Source: Fimiplasma intestinipullorum (GTDB taxonomy: Bacteria; Bacillota_I; Bacilli_A; Erysipelotrichales; Coprobacillaceae). Taken from it: a stretch of DNA of 26,121 nucleotides. Positions within the stretch are counted from its first letter, which is position 1. Each line of letters starts with the position of its first letter. Of the stretch, positions 1 to 6,841 are shown piece by piece. The DNA is taken from the NCBI GenBank assembly GCA_018715065.1, contig DVMJ01000019.1, positions 1 to 26,121 of the forward strand, written 5' to 3'. The notes under the pieces are model-generated. The model had not been told where the DNA came from, did no database searches, and saw nothing but the letters and a program-made list of their open reading frames with translations. The translations under genes and the position numbers were made by a program.

Positions 1-132
1 CCGTTTATCAACAGTGTACTTCTTATCAGGTTTATAAGTTTGACCAACGACCTGATAGACGTAATGAGCCTTTCCTTTGCGTTGAATCTTCGTAGATTTA
101 GGTCTGATAATACGATAATCATTGAGTAACAT
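1..132 (-). CDS. Transposase N-terminus, partial (IS1634-like)
   Basis: The 44 visible residues begin MLLNDYRIIRPKSTKIQRKG and run off the window. A short basic N-terminal segment of this kind precedes the DDE catalytic domain in IS1634/IS4-group transposases. The start is the ATG at 132-130, preceded by GAGGAG with a 7-nt gap. The assignment depends mainly on the right-hand IS, whose terminal hairpin matches this one and whose transposase is recognisable. The catalytic part lies outside the window, so it cannot be said whether this copy is intact. Confidence 0.65.
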   Translation of the reverse strand, partial: MLLNDYRIIRPKSTKIQRKGKAHYVYQVVGQTYKPDKKYTVDKR

Positions 133-165
133 GGGACCACTCCTCTAGTTATACTATATAACTAT

Positions 166-174
166 ATTATATCA
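166..174 (-). promoter_or_regulatory. Extended -10 promoter of the left transposase
   Basis: On the minus strand TATAAT (171-166) is preceded by TG one base upstream (TGnTATAAT). The -35 position is poor. It lies about 34 nt before the transposase ATG and inside the terminal hairpin, as expected for an IS-internal promoter. Confidence 0.55.
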
Positions 175-187
175 TAGTTAAAGGCAA

Positions 188-234
188 AATAAAAGAGAAA
201 TATATGATTTTATCAATATAATTTCTCTTTTATT
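188..234. repeat. Terminal hairpin of the left IS
   Basis: Arms 188-201 and 221-234 are perfectly complementary over 14 bp around an AT-rich loop. This is the counterpart of the 15-bp hairpin at 24771-24815. Hairpins at IS tips can block read-through transcription from flanking genes; that role is inferred. Confidence 0.65.
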
Positions 235-344
235 ACATGTAGTTATACACTTTTATAAAAGTTTAGGACCGAATTGATTTGGAGAAAGATACGAAAACAA
301 ATCTGTTTTTTTCAGGTATCCTATAGATGAAGGAGGAATGAATC

Positions 345-1844
345 ATGCCATTTCCAACACATTTCTTATGGGGTGGTGCCACCTCAGCCAATCAAATTGA
401 AGGCGCGTACTTAGAAGACGGCAAATGCCTGTCCGTCGATGATGTTATTGGGCGCCTTGTCCCAAGCAATGCCACGCAGGCCCAACCAACGGGAAAACGC
501 AGTCTCACTGAGGTTTCCTCAGCCGAGATCGAAGATGCGATCCATTCGACGGATATGAGCCGTTATGCCAAAAGGCATGGCATCGATTTTTATCATCATT
601 ACAAGGAAGATATTGCCCTTTTAGCCCAGATGGGATTCAAGGTCTTTCGTCTTTCCATTGCCTGGTCCAGGATCTTTCCTGAAGCCCATGGTCAATCGAA
701 TCCGGCTGGACTGGCGTTCTACGAGGACGTCTTTCGTACATTAAAAGCGTATGGGATCGAACCGCTTGTCACGATCAGTCATTACGACGCGCCGCTCTAT
801 ATCGCCACAGACTACCATGGCTGGCAAAACCGTGAGGTCCTGGATCTCTTTATACGCTTCATGCATACCGTCGTCGATCATTTTCATCCGTATGTGAAAT
901 ACTGGCTGACCTTTAACGAACTCGATGGAATCAAGCATCATCCTTTCGATGCCGGGGCACTGGTTGAGGATCACTTTGCACCCGAAGATTTTGAAACCGC
1001 CATTTATCAGGCGACCCATCACCAGCTCTTAGCCAGTGCCTTGACCGTCCAATATGTTCATCAGATCGATCCAGACGCTCAGGTCGGCTGTATGACCGCC
1101 TATCATCCCTTCTATCCGATGACGCCCGATCCACAGGATGTCCTGGATGCGATGAAAAAGACAGAGGAAAGCCTGGAATCAACGGATATCCAAGTATTCG
1201 GAGCTTATTCCCCTGCACTGATCAAACAGCTTGAACAAAGAAAGATCCACATCCAGATGGATGAAAAAGACGCAGAAATTCTGGCCTATGGGACCGTTGA
1301 TTTTGTCTCTTTCTCTTATTATTCCTCGGCCACAGCGACCAGTCACCCGCTCGAAGAAGAAGACGGAGATATTTACACCTTTATCAATGGACCTCGCAAT
1401 CCATATTTGAAAAAAAGCGAATGGGGCAGTGCTATCGACCCGCTTGGTCTGCGCATCAGTCTTAATCAGCTTTACGCACGTTATCATCTGCCCTTGTTTA
1501 TCGTCGAAAATGGACTGGGGGCTAAAGACGTCCTTCAAGCCGATGGAACCATTGAAGATGATGAACGCATTGCCTATCTGAAAGAGCATCTGATCTGTCT
1601 TCATGATGCCATCCAGATTGACTGCATTCCGGTCATGGGATACACGAGCTGGGGCTGTATCGACTGTGTTTCAGCTGGATCATCTCAGATGTCTAAACGC
1701 TACGGCTTTATCTATGTGGATCTGGACGATGAGGGACAGGGAACCTATCGACGTTATCCTAAAAAGAGCTTTTACTGGTATCAACGTGTCATTGCCACCA
1801 ATGGGGCTTCTCTATTTGAAAACGAGACTAAAAATGCGTTATAA
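345..1844 (+). CDS. GH1 glycosidase, probably 6-phospho-beta-glucosidase
   Basis: This is a cytoplasmic glycoside hydrolase family 1 enzyme of 499 residues, normal for the family, expected to cleave phosphorylated beta-glucosides imported by a PTS. It opens with the family signature FLWGGATSANQIEGA. The acid/base Glu is E192 in TFNE, and the nucleophile Glu is E388 in FIVENG. Near the C-terminus a KRYGFIYVD segment (K451, Y453) is of the kind that binds the substrate phosphate in 6-phospho-beta-glycosidases. The start has AAGGAGG 8 nt upstream. The nitroreductase gene follows after 21 nt, probably on the same transcript. No PTS permease or antiterminator gene is next to it, and an IS end lies only 110 bp upstream, so its original promoter and partners may have been displaced. 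GH1 membership is near certain; the phospho-specificity is inferred. Confidence 0.9.
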   Translation: MPFPTHFLWGGATSANQIEGAYLEDGKCLSVDDVIGRLVPSNATQAQPTGKRSLTEVSSAEIEDAIHSTDMSRYAKRHGIDFYHHYKEDIALLAQMGFKVFRLSIAWSRIFPEAHGQSNPAGLAFYEDVFRTLKAYGIEPLVTISHYDAPLYIATDYHGWQNREVLDLFIRFMHTVVDHFHPYVKYWLTFNELDGIKHHPFDAGALVEDHFAPEDFETAIYQATHHQLLASALTVQYVHQIDPDAQVGCMTAYHPFYPMTPDPQDVLDAMKKTEESLESTDIQVFGAYSPALIKQLEQRKIHIQMDEKDAEILAYGTVDFVSFSYYSSATATSHPLEEEDGDIYTFINGPRNPYLKKSEWGSAIDPLGLRISLNQLYARYHLPLFIVENGLGAKDVLQADGTIEDDERIAYLKEHLICLHDAIQIDCIPVMGYTSWGCIDCVSAGSSQMSKRYGFIYVDLDDEGQGTYRRYPKKSFYWYQRVIATNGASLFENETKNAL

Positions 1845-1865
1845 TAGAAAAAAGGAGGTGCTCAT

Positions 1866-2387
1866 ATGAGCGAAACACTAGAAAACATCAAAACAAGAAG
1901 AAGTATTCGGCAGTTTAAAGACACACCCGTACCTAAGGAACTCATTGAAAAAATCTGTGAAGCCGGTACCTATGCACCCACCGGAATGGGCAAACAATCG
2001 CCTATTATTGTGGCCGTCACAAATCCAACCGTTCGAAATAAGCTTTCAAAATTAAATGCCGCCATCATGAACGGAACAAACGATCCTTTCTATGGTGCAC
2101 CGGTTGTGCTGGTTGTTCTTGCCGACAAAGAAAGAGGCACCTATCTGTATGATGGCAGTCTAGTCATGGGGAATATGATGTTGGCTGCACATGATCTGGG
2201 GCTTGGCAGCTGCTGGATCCATCGAGCCAAAGAAGTCTTCGAAAGTGAAGAAGGCAAAGCCTTACTTAAAGAATGGGGCATTGAAGGGGATTACGAAGGA
2301 ATCGGAAACTGCATCATCGGATATCCAGATGGCAAAGAGCCTGTCGCCAAACCGCGCAAGAGCGACTATGTTTACTACATTGACTAA
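1866..2387 (+). CDS. Nitroreductase family FMN-dependent oxidoreductase
   Basis: This 173-residue cytoplasmic flavoenzyme belongs to the nitroreductase superfamily, whose members use FMN and NAD(P)H to reduce nitro compounds, quinones or flavins. The N-terminus has the familiar TRRSIRQFKDTPVPKELI block with the Arg-Arg-Ser that contacts FMN phosphate, followed by AGTYAPTGMGKQSP. The GLGSCWIH segment and the IGYPDGKEP segment near the C-terminus are also typical. A strong AAGGAGGTG site stands just before the ATG. It probably shares a transcript with the GH1 gene upstream, and a terminator begins at its stop codon. The physiological substrate cannot be read from the sequence. Confidence 0.9.
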   Translation: MSETLENIKTRRSIRQFKDTPVPKELIEKICEAGTYAPTGMGKQSPIIVAVTNPTVRNKLSKLNAAIMNGTNDPFYGAPVVLVVLADKERGTYLYDGSLVMGNMMLAAHDLGLGSCWIHRAKEVFESEEGKALLKEWGIEGDYEGIGNCIIGYPDGKEPVAKPRKSDYVYYID

Positions 2388-2408
2388 AAGATAGCCCAGC
2401 TATCTTTT
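2387..2408 (+). terminator. Rho-independent terminator after the nitroreductase
   Basis: A 9-bp stem AAAGATAGC / GCTATCTTT with a 3-nt loop runs into a T tract. It ends the GH1-nitroreductase transcript. Confidence 0.8.
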
Positions 2409-2434
2409 TAACCCCTATCAGAACAGGAAGCTTT

Positions 2435-2842
2435 ATGATCACATATATCGATCAGAATCTTCAACCCGATCATATGAATCAGGTACGTCTGGCAGTCGGT
2501 TGGCGTGCATTAGATGAAGCACGTTACGCGGAGGCTTTACAAAAAACAGTCTATGCCCTCATGGCTTATGATGATGATCGCCCTGTGGGTCTGGCCCGCC
2601 TGATTGGGGATGGCATCTGTTATGTCATTGTCGATGTCGCTGTCGATCCTGCCTATCAAAAGCAGGGGATCGGAAAAACGCTTGTTCTCCAACTTTTAGA
2701 ATATGTCCGCAGGCAGCTGGATAAAGATCAGGACTGTACGATTCTTTTAAATGCTTCCTATGGCAAAGAAGACTTCTATCAAAAACTCGGTTTTCAAAAA
2801 ATGCATACGGGAACAGGGATGCAGCTCATCCTCTCTCGCTAA
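2435..2842 (+). CDS. GNAT family N-acetyltransferase
   Basis: This 135-residue single-domain protein of the GCN5-related N-acetyltransferase superfamily transfers acetyl from acetyl-CoA to an unknown amine. The acetyl-CoA pyrophosphate-binding motif A is clear: VDVAVDPAYQKQGIGKTL, with the QxxGxG turn. A C-terminal FYQKLGF segment is the usual beta-6/beta-7 signature. AGGA lies 6 nt before the ATG. The gene sits 27 nt after the preceding terminator and has no obvious promoter of its own, so it may depend on partial read-through. It has its own terminator. Confidence 0.88.
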   Translation: MITYIDQNLQPDHMNQVRLAVGWRALDEARYAEALQKTVYALMAYDDDRPVGLARLIGDGICYVIVDVAVDPAYQKQGIGKTLVLQLLEYVRRQLDKDQDCTILLNASYGKEDFYQKLGFQKMHTGTGMQLILSR

Positions 2843-2870
2843 GAAAAGATCCGACAGGGTCTTTTCTTTT
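2843..2870 (+). terminator. Terminator after the GNAT gene
   Basis: A 10-bp stem GAAAAGATCC / GGGTCTTTTC (one G-U pair) with a 4-nt loop is followed by TTTT. Confidence 0.8.
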
Positions 2871-2933
2871 CAGGATTTGTAAATGAGTGGAAATATCTAC
2901 CGCATGCGTTAAAATGAAGCGGAGGTGAAATAA

Positions 2934-3713
2934 ATGAGCACACGCAAATTTTTCTTTTTTGATATTGATGGCACTTTGGCTGTGGGGACCCCCGGCCAAC
3001 AATATATACCTGATTCCGCTAAAAAAGCCGTTCAGGCACTGGAAGAAGCCGGCCATTTTGTCGCGATTGCTACCGGTCGCAGCTATGCCATGGCTGTCGA
3101 AACCATGCAGAAATTAGGCTTTAAAAACATGGTCAGTGATGGGGGCAACGGCATTACCATTGATGGTCAGCTGCTTGGCATCCAGCCTCTTGATTACGAC
3201 AAATGCCTCCGGCTGATTGATGAATGCAAAAACAAAGGATATATCTGGGCTTTTTCTCCTGATAATACCAAAAGACGTCTGGCTCCCGATCATCGCTTTG
3301 AAGATTTCACGCATGATGTCTACATGGAAACGGTGGTTGTCGACGGCCTGGATCCACGTGATTATGATACCATCTATAAGGTCTATGTCGCATGCTATAC
3401 ACCCGAGGAAGAAAAGCTAGTGACCTTAAAGGAACTGCCCTGGTGTCGCTTCCACAAAGAATATTTATTTGTAGAACCTGGGGACAAATCAGTAGGGATC
3501 AAGGCCATCGTGGATCATTTTGGTGGTTCTTATCAGGATGTCGTTGTTTTTGGTGATGAGAAGAATGACTTAAGTATGTTTTGTGATGAATGGACCTCCA
3601 TCGCCATGGGCAATGCCATCGATGCACTCAAAGCCAAAGCGACCTATGTGACTGCCGACGCAGCAGATGACGGAATCTACAAAGCTTGTCAGCACTTTGG
3701 CTGGATAGACTAA
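2934..3713 (+). CDS. Cof-type HAD-superfamily phosphatase
   Basis: This 259-residue cytoplasmic haloacid-dehalogenase hydrolase of the Cof/YidA type dephosphorylates small metabolites such as sugar phosphates or flavin phosphates. Motif I is FFFDIDGTLA with nucleophile D10 and acid/base D12. Motif II is the TGR of IATGRSY near residue 48. The motif III lysine is K185 or K190. Motif IV is GDEKND (207-212), which binds Mg2+. The central segment (about 80-180) is the C2B-type cap of this subfamily. GGAGGTG precedes the ATG by 6 nt. It is followed by a terminator. The substrate is unknown; flanking genes give no firm clue. Confidence 0.9.
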   Translation: MSTRKFFFFDIDGTLAVGTPGQQYIPDSAKKAVQALEEAGHFVAIATGRSYAMAVETMQKLGFKNMVSDGGNGITIDGQLLGIQPLDYDKCLRLIDECKNKGYIWAFSPDNTKRRLAPDHRFEDFTHDVYMETVVVDGLDPRDYDTIYKVYVACYTPEEEKLVTLKELPWCRFHKEYLFVEPGDKSVGIKAIVDHFGGSYQDVVVFGDEKNDLSMFCDEWTSIAMGNAIDALKAKATYVTADAADDGIYKACQHFGWID

Positions 3714-3738
3714 AACCTGCTTTGAAAGCAGGTTTTTT
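3712..3738 (+). terminator. Terminator after the HAD phosphatase
   Basis: Stem AAAACCTGCT / AGCAGGTTTT followed by a T run. On the opposite strand its A-rich side could also stop transcripts, because the MATE remnant ends here. Confidence 0.8.
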
Positions 3739-3741
3739 ACT

Positions 3742-3950
3742 TTAGGCAATGGATTGCTTAGTTGTGAACAAGTATAACGACGCAGCCAGTAGTAAGGTCA
3801 GCATTTCTGCCATAAACGGCGCTATCCAGATGGCTTCACTGCCCCAAATGATGGGGATCGCAAAGATAGCGATGTTTTGATCACTATTCCTCTGCTTAAA
3901 GCAATCAGATTGGCCATCACCGGGAAAATGTAACGAAATAGTATTTTCAT
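3742..3950 (-). pseudogene. MATE efflux transporter remnant, internally deleted and frameshifted
   Basis: From an ATG at 3950, preceded by GGAG, the reading begins MKILFRYIFPVMANLIALS, like the first membrane segment of a MATE transporter. It then leaves frame and stops at 3822. In the next frame, from about 3880 to the TAA at 3744-3742, the sequence reads NIAIFAIPIIWGSEAIWIAP and on to a hydrophobic tail ending KQSIA, like MATE C-terminal membrane segments. About 65 residues remain of a normal ~450, so most of the gene was deleted and the two ends joined out of frame. It sits directly behind a structured leader RNA with its own promoter. The MATE call rests on motif memory of short pieces and is moderate; that the gene is broken is clear. 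Confidence 0.6.
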
Positions 3951-3965
3951 CAAGATTTCTCCATA

Positions 3966-4006
3966 GAAAAGAAGTGGGGTCATGCCTAATGGCCTACCCC
4001 ACTTCT
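3966..4006 (-). terminator. Intrinsic terminator in the MATE leader
   Basis: Arms 3970-3980 and 3996-4006 form an 11-bp perfect GC-rich stem (AGAAGTGGGGT / ACCCCACTTCT). The loop contains a further GGCC/GGC pairing, and the minus-strand 3' side runs into TTTTC. It could also end read-through from the aldo/keto reductase gene upstream. Confidence 0.75.
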
Positions 4007-4085
4007 ATATGGAAAATGGGATATCGCCCTCTCAGACTTATCCCACTTCAATAATCGATCTGAGATTGCCAGTCCTCTGACAAGC
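3966..4085 (-). ncRNA. Structured leader RNA, riboswitch-like, ahead of the MATE remnant
   Basis: Read on the minus strand, a transcript starting near 4085 folds into three adjoining elements. Hairpin 1 pairs 4077-4083 with 4066-4072 (7 bp, AGGA loop). Directly abutting it, 4059-4065 pairs with 4030-4036 (UCUCAGA/UCUGAGA). Part of that loop (4039-4045, UGGGAUA) pairs with 4017-4023 (UAUCCCA), making an H-type pseudoknot. An intrinsic terminator at 3966-4006 follows, then a ribosome binding site and the MATE start. The string GAAGUGGG occurs both in the pseudoknot loop and in the terminator 5' arm, so the loop copy could instead pair with the terminator 3' arm. MATE genes are known targets of guanidine riboswitches, including the mepA-motif class; membership is not established here. 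Confidence 0.55.
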
Positions 4086-4091
4086 ATCCTC

Positions 4092-4120
4092 ATTCTAGCG
4101 TACCCTTTTTTATCTGACAA
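4092..4120 (-). promoter_or_regulatory. Sigma-A promoter of the leader RNA
   Basis: On the minus strand TTGTCA (4120-4115), a 17-bp spacer and TAGAAT (4097-4092). It lies after the stop of the aldo/keto reductase, and the predicted start near 4085 falls just before the first leader hairpin. Confidence 0.65.
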
Positions 4121-4140
4121 TCCCTATTTTATCTGTGATC

Positions 4141-5235
4141 CTAGCATCCAAAATAGTCACGAATTTCCTGCATTCTAGCCATTTGGTCAACTTTAAATGG
4201 GCAACGCTGATTGCAATGACCACAAGTAATACAATCGCCAGCCTTCTTTTCTAGATGAAGATAATGATCTTTGGCCATATCGTCCCCAAGTAAAGCAAGA
4301 TCATAATACTTATTGATCAAAGCAATGTCCAGGCCCATTGGACAAGGATGACAATGTTTACAATACACACAGTGGCCCAGGTGATTGACCTGTTTAAAGC
4401 TTGCTAAGATACTATAATCCTTCGCTTGATCACTGGCGCCATCGTAAGCTAAGATGCCCTTGAGCTCCTCCCGGTTTTTAACTCCGGCTAGAACCGTCAC
4501 GACAGCCGGTTTATCCAAAGCATACTGCATGCACTGTACGGGTGTCAATGCCTTGCCAAAAGGCGACTTCGCCGCGTCAAGCAGCTGACCACCGCTGAAA
4601 CATTTCATGACTGAAATGGCGACCCCTTCCTTTTCACAACGCTGATAGAGCGCCATGCGTTCATCTGTTTCTCCGATGGCATACTGTCCATGCTTATAAT
4701 CATAAGCCGGGTTGATACTAAACATCAGCATATCCAAAATGCCTAGATCCAGCACCTTATTGACAAGCTCAGGGGAATGACTGGATAAACCGATATGACG
4801 AATGATTCCCTTTTGTTTCAGCTCCAGCACGTAATCCAGCACACCAGCTTGCTGATAGGCTTTAAGGTCACTGGCTTCATCCAGGCAATGAATAAATCCA
4901 AAATCAATATAATCGGTTCCCAGTTTTTCCAGCATCCATTCCACGGATTGCTTGATGGTCTGCAGATTCGTCGTCCAACCATATTCTCCCGTCATATAAT
5001 TGGCTCCAAAATGAATCTGAAGATAGGCTTTTTCACGTTGTCCTTTTAAGGCCTTACCAAAGGCTTCAAATGTCGTGGCATGACCACTGGCCAGATCGAA
5101 ATAATTCACACCGGCATCCAGGGCCATCTGGATCGTCGCGACCATCTCTTCCTGATTAGATTCACCCAGGACCGATGTGCCCATACCAATAACACTGATT
5201 TGTTCGTTTCCATGAGGCAATTTCCGATACTCCAT
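4141..5235 (-). CDS. Aldo/keto reductase with C-terminal 4Fe-4S ferredoxin domain
   Basis: This 364-residue cytoplasmic protein combines an aldo/keto-reductase TIM barrel (about 1-270) with a bacterial ferredoxin-like C-terminus. Two cysteine clusters are visible, C289/C292/C295/C298 (CVYCKHCHPC) and C335/C338/C341/C345 (CITCGHCNQRC), each followed by Pro, consistent with two 4Fe-4S clusters. In the barrel, Asp47 (YFDLAS) and His116 (FIHCLDE) fit the usual tetrad. The expected catalytic Tyr and Lys positions appear to be Phe59 and His75 or nearby, as in several anaerobe members of this iron-sulfur subgroup. Such proteins are thought to couple electron transfer to carbonyl chemistry; the substrate is unknown. 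AGGAG lies 7 nt before the ATG, and a good promoter stands upstream. Confidence 0.88.
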   Translation of the reverse strand: MEYRKLPHGNEQISVIGMGTSVLGESNQEEMVATIQMALDAGVNYFDLASGHATTFEAFGKALKGQREKAYLQIHFGANYMTGEYGWTTNLQTIKQSVEWMLEKLGTDYIDFGFIHCLDEASDLKAYQQAGVLDYVLELKQKGIIRHIGLSSHSPELVNKVLDLGILDMLMFSINPAYDYKHGQYAIGETDERMALYQRCEKEGVAISVMKCFSGGQLLDAAKSPFGKALTPVQCMQYALDKPAVVTVLAGVKNREELKGILAYDGASDQAKDYSILASFKQVNHLGHCVYCKHCHPCPMGLDIALINKYYDLALLGDDMAKDHYLHLEKKAGDCITCGHCNQRCPFKVDQMARMQEIRDYFGC

Positions 5236-5262
5236 ACTCCCACTCCTTTACTTTCTACAATC

Positions 5263-5292
5263 ATTATAAACATCCTTTCTAAAATTATCCAA
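5263..5292 (-). promoter_or_regulatory. Promoter of the aldo/keto reductase gene
   Basis: Minus strand: TTGGAT (5292-5287), an 18-bp spacer, and a perfect TATAAT (5268-5263), about 28 nt before the start codon. Confidence 0.65.
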
Positions 5293-5329
5293 TACTTATC
5301 TGATATAATAAAGCATGCTTGAAAGGAAT

Positions 5330-5356
5330 ACAAAAAACAGGACAAGTGTCCTGTTT
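5330..5356 (-). terminator. Terminator of the membrane-anchored protein gene
   Basis: A 10-bp stem AAACAGGACA / TGTCCTGTTT (5335-5344 and 5347-5356) overlaps the stop codon and is followed on the minus strand by TTTTTT. Confidence 0.85.
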
Positions 5357-6446
5357 AAGAAGCAGGGTTTGCAGTTTGATAAGCACTGATCAAAGGATCA
5401 AATAAATGGGCTACGCCCTCATCAATCGTCAATTCAGATCCGCTATATGTATGATACGTCTCATTTTCGACTAAAGGATCCTTGACTTTGTACATCAGCA
5501 TTGCATTCGCAAGTGCGTAAGTATACTGATTGTAATTGCCATAATAGAGATAGTCTAACTTGCCATTATTCACATAAATCTCATTGATGGATTGTTTGGT
5601 GGCATCATCTTGCTCATTATACCAGTTGATGGCCGTTTCGATTGGCTGATAATAACTGTCCTGTTCATTCAAAAGATCTTTAACCTCATGATAGATAAGA
5701 GAAATGTCAAAGCTCTGTTCATCGATCATGGTATTATAATGTTGGAATGCTTCATAAGCCATCGTCTGATTCGTACCAAGCTGATAATCCAGGATCGTGT
5801 CGACAAAATTAGGATAGATGGCAATATTTAAGCCTCCTTTATCAATCACGCTCAAACTGTCGGAAATATGCAGTGTATCAAAAAAATCCTCACAGGTGAA
5901 AGCATAGCCGCCATCTCGATTGGTTACAACCTGCATTTCGAAAGTGACCTCGGCCAACGGCACTTCTTCCCGCACCTCTGCGTATAGCTCATTTAAACTC
6001 TGCGGCTCACGAAGTACACTCGATAAATACCCCGGATTGTTCTCCAGAATATGCGTCACCGTCACGTAGGGTAAAGTGTCGTCCCATAATCGCACTTTGG
6101 CATTGACCGTAATGGTACAGGTCTGGTTCTGATCCAGCTTTCTTTTTTGTTCACTTGTGAGTTTCTCGACCTCGAACTCAGCATCCTGAAGCAGGATCTG
6201 AAACCTCTGCTGAACAAGCTCACTTTGAAAAGCACTTTCCATATCTTCCTTCAGATCCCCCGTAAAGCGCACGCGCGTATTATAAGCATGCGCCACATAG
6301 GATAAGGCCGACTTATCGCCTTCTTTAAGCTCCGTAAAAAACATATCGAGGTTTGCTTCTACGCTGCGGTAATCCGGCAGAAACACACATGCCAAACAAA
6401 TCGCAATTACCCCGACAAGACATATGATATATTTTCGATACGCCAT
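5355..6446 (-). CDS. Membrane-anchored extracellular protein of unknown function
   Basis: The start is placed at ATG 6446, giving 363 residues, because GGGGG lies 7 nt upstream and a TGnTATAAT promoter sits at 6472-6480. The longer reading frame, from 6503, would begin upstream of that promoter. The protein has a short basic N-terminus (MAYRKY), one hydrophobic segment (about 7-23) and then an acidic, tyrosine-rich domain outside the membrane. A CLAC near the end of the hydrophobic segment is a poor lipobox, so a plain N-terminal anchor is more likely than a lipoprotein. No catalytic motif, repeat or recognised domain was found. It has its own promoter and terminator, so it appears to be a single-gene unit. 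The function is not recognised. Confidence 0.75.
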   Translation of the reverse strand: MAYRKYIICLVGVIAICLACVFLPDYRSVEANLDMFFTELKEGDKSALSYVAHAYNTRVRFTGDLKEDMESAFQSELVQQRFQILLQDAEFEVEKLTSEQKRKLDQNQTCTITVNAKVRLWDDTLPYVTVTHILENNPGYLSSVLREPQSLNELYAEVREEVPLAEVTFEMQVVTNRDGGYAFTCEDFFDTLHISDSLSVIDKGGLNIAIYPNFVDTILDYQLGTNQTMAYEAFQHYNTMIDEQSFDISLIYHEVKDLLNEQDSYYQPIETAINWYNEQDDATKQSINEIYVNNGKLDYLYYGNYNQYTYALANAMLMYKVKDPLVENETYHTYSGSELTIDEGVAHLFDPLISAYQTANPAS

Positions 6447-6471
6447 AGACATTCCCCCATTCGCATGCCCT

Positions 6472-6480
6472 ATTATACCA
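6472..6480 (-). promoter_or_regulatory. Extended -10 promoter of the membrane-anchored protein gene
   Basis: Minus strand TGGTATAAT (6480-6472), an extended -10 with a perfect hexamer and a poor -35. The expected start near 6464 leaves a short leader with the GGGGG site, which decides the 6446 start codon. Confidence 0.6.
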
Positions 6481-6535
6481 TATTCCATAGAGATGGGGAG
6501 CATTTTTAACTATCAAATACAATAAAAACGCTCAC

Positions 6536-6576
6536 AAAAAAAGGCAGCCCTCTCGTAAAAAGACACGTTCTGCCCC
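6536..6576 (-). terminator. Terminator of the 56-residue membrane protein gene
   Basis: Arms GGCAG/CTGCC (6570-6574 with 6543-6547), with inner CGT/ACG pairing, are followed on the minus strand by seven T. Confidence 0.6.
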
Positions 6577-6599
6577 AAAAGAAACCATCTCTGTTCTGT

Positions 6600-6770
6600 T
6601 TAATAACGCAAAATAAAGTAGATGACATAGACCCAGCTAAGTAAGCCATGAAAGATAGCCCACCCGACGGATTGCCAGGTGGTATAGCTAATGACCATCG
6701 CCAATGCGCTCCCAAAAGAAATCCCTGACTTCACCGTTTGCTTCACAATGGTTGTTTTCTTCTCTTCCAT
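6600..6770 (-). CDS. Small conserved-looking membrane protein (56 aa)
   Basis: The likely start is ATG 6770, with GGAGG 7 nt upstream; an in-frame ATG at 6800 has no such site. The product begins MEEKKTTIVKQTVKSGISFG, then has two hydrophobic stretches (about 17-32 and 36-54) separated by a short Trp/Gln-containing turn, ending YFILRY. It resembles short two-pass membrane proteins found in many Firmicutes, for which no function is assigned. It is followed by a terminator and lies after the yabE-like gene, which has a weak terminator at its own end. It may therefore be separately transcribed or receive read-through. The coding call is supported by the binding site, the hydrophobic pattern and the terminator placement. 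Confidence 0.7.
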   Translation of the reverse strand: MEEKKTTIVKQTVKSGISFGSALAMVISYTTWQSVGWAIFHGLLSWVYVIYFILRY

Positions 6771-6841
6771 ATTTTCTCCTCCTTGTTCATGAGCAGACAT
6801 TTTAAAATAAGATAGATGCTGCCTGTCAGTTTTTATGAATG

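Larger units (their letters stand above)
1..234 (-). mobile_element. IS1634-like insertion sequence, 5' end (cut by window edge)
   Basis: This is the transposase-start end of an insertion sequence that continues off the left edge. It holds the first 44 codons of a transposase, an extended -10 promoter and, at its outer tip, a 14-bp hairpin (188-234). Read inward, the tip starts AATAAAA and resembles the end of the second IS at 24768 (shared blocks AATAAAA, GAGAA, ATTATAT, GAT), so the two are read as the inverted ends of one IS type. The boundary at about 234 is inferred from that match and has not been confirmed by a target-site duplication. Confidence 0.7.

Noticed and set aside
4098..4123. 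A longer leader stem pairing GATTGTCAG with CTGGCAATC
   Set aside because: The 5' arm is the -35 of the leader promoter and would not be transcribed from it. The local hairpin 4066-4083 uses the same 3' arm.
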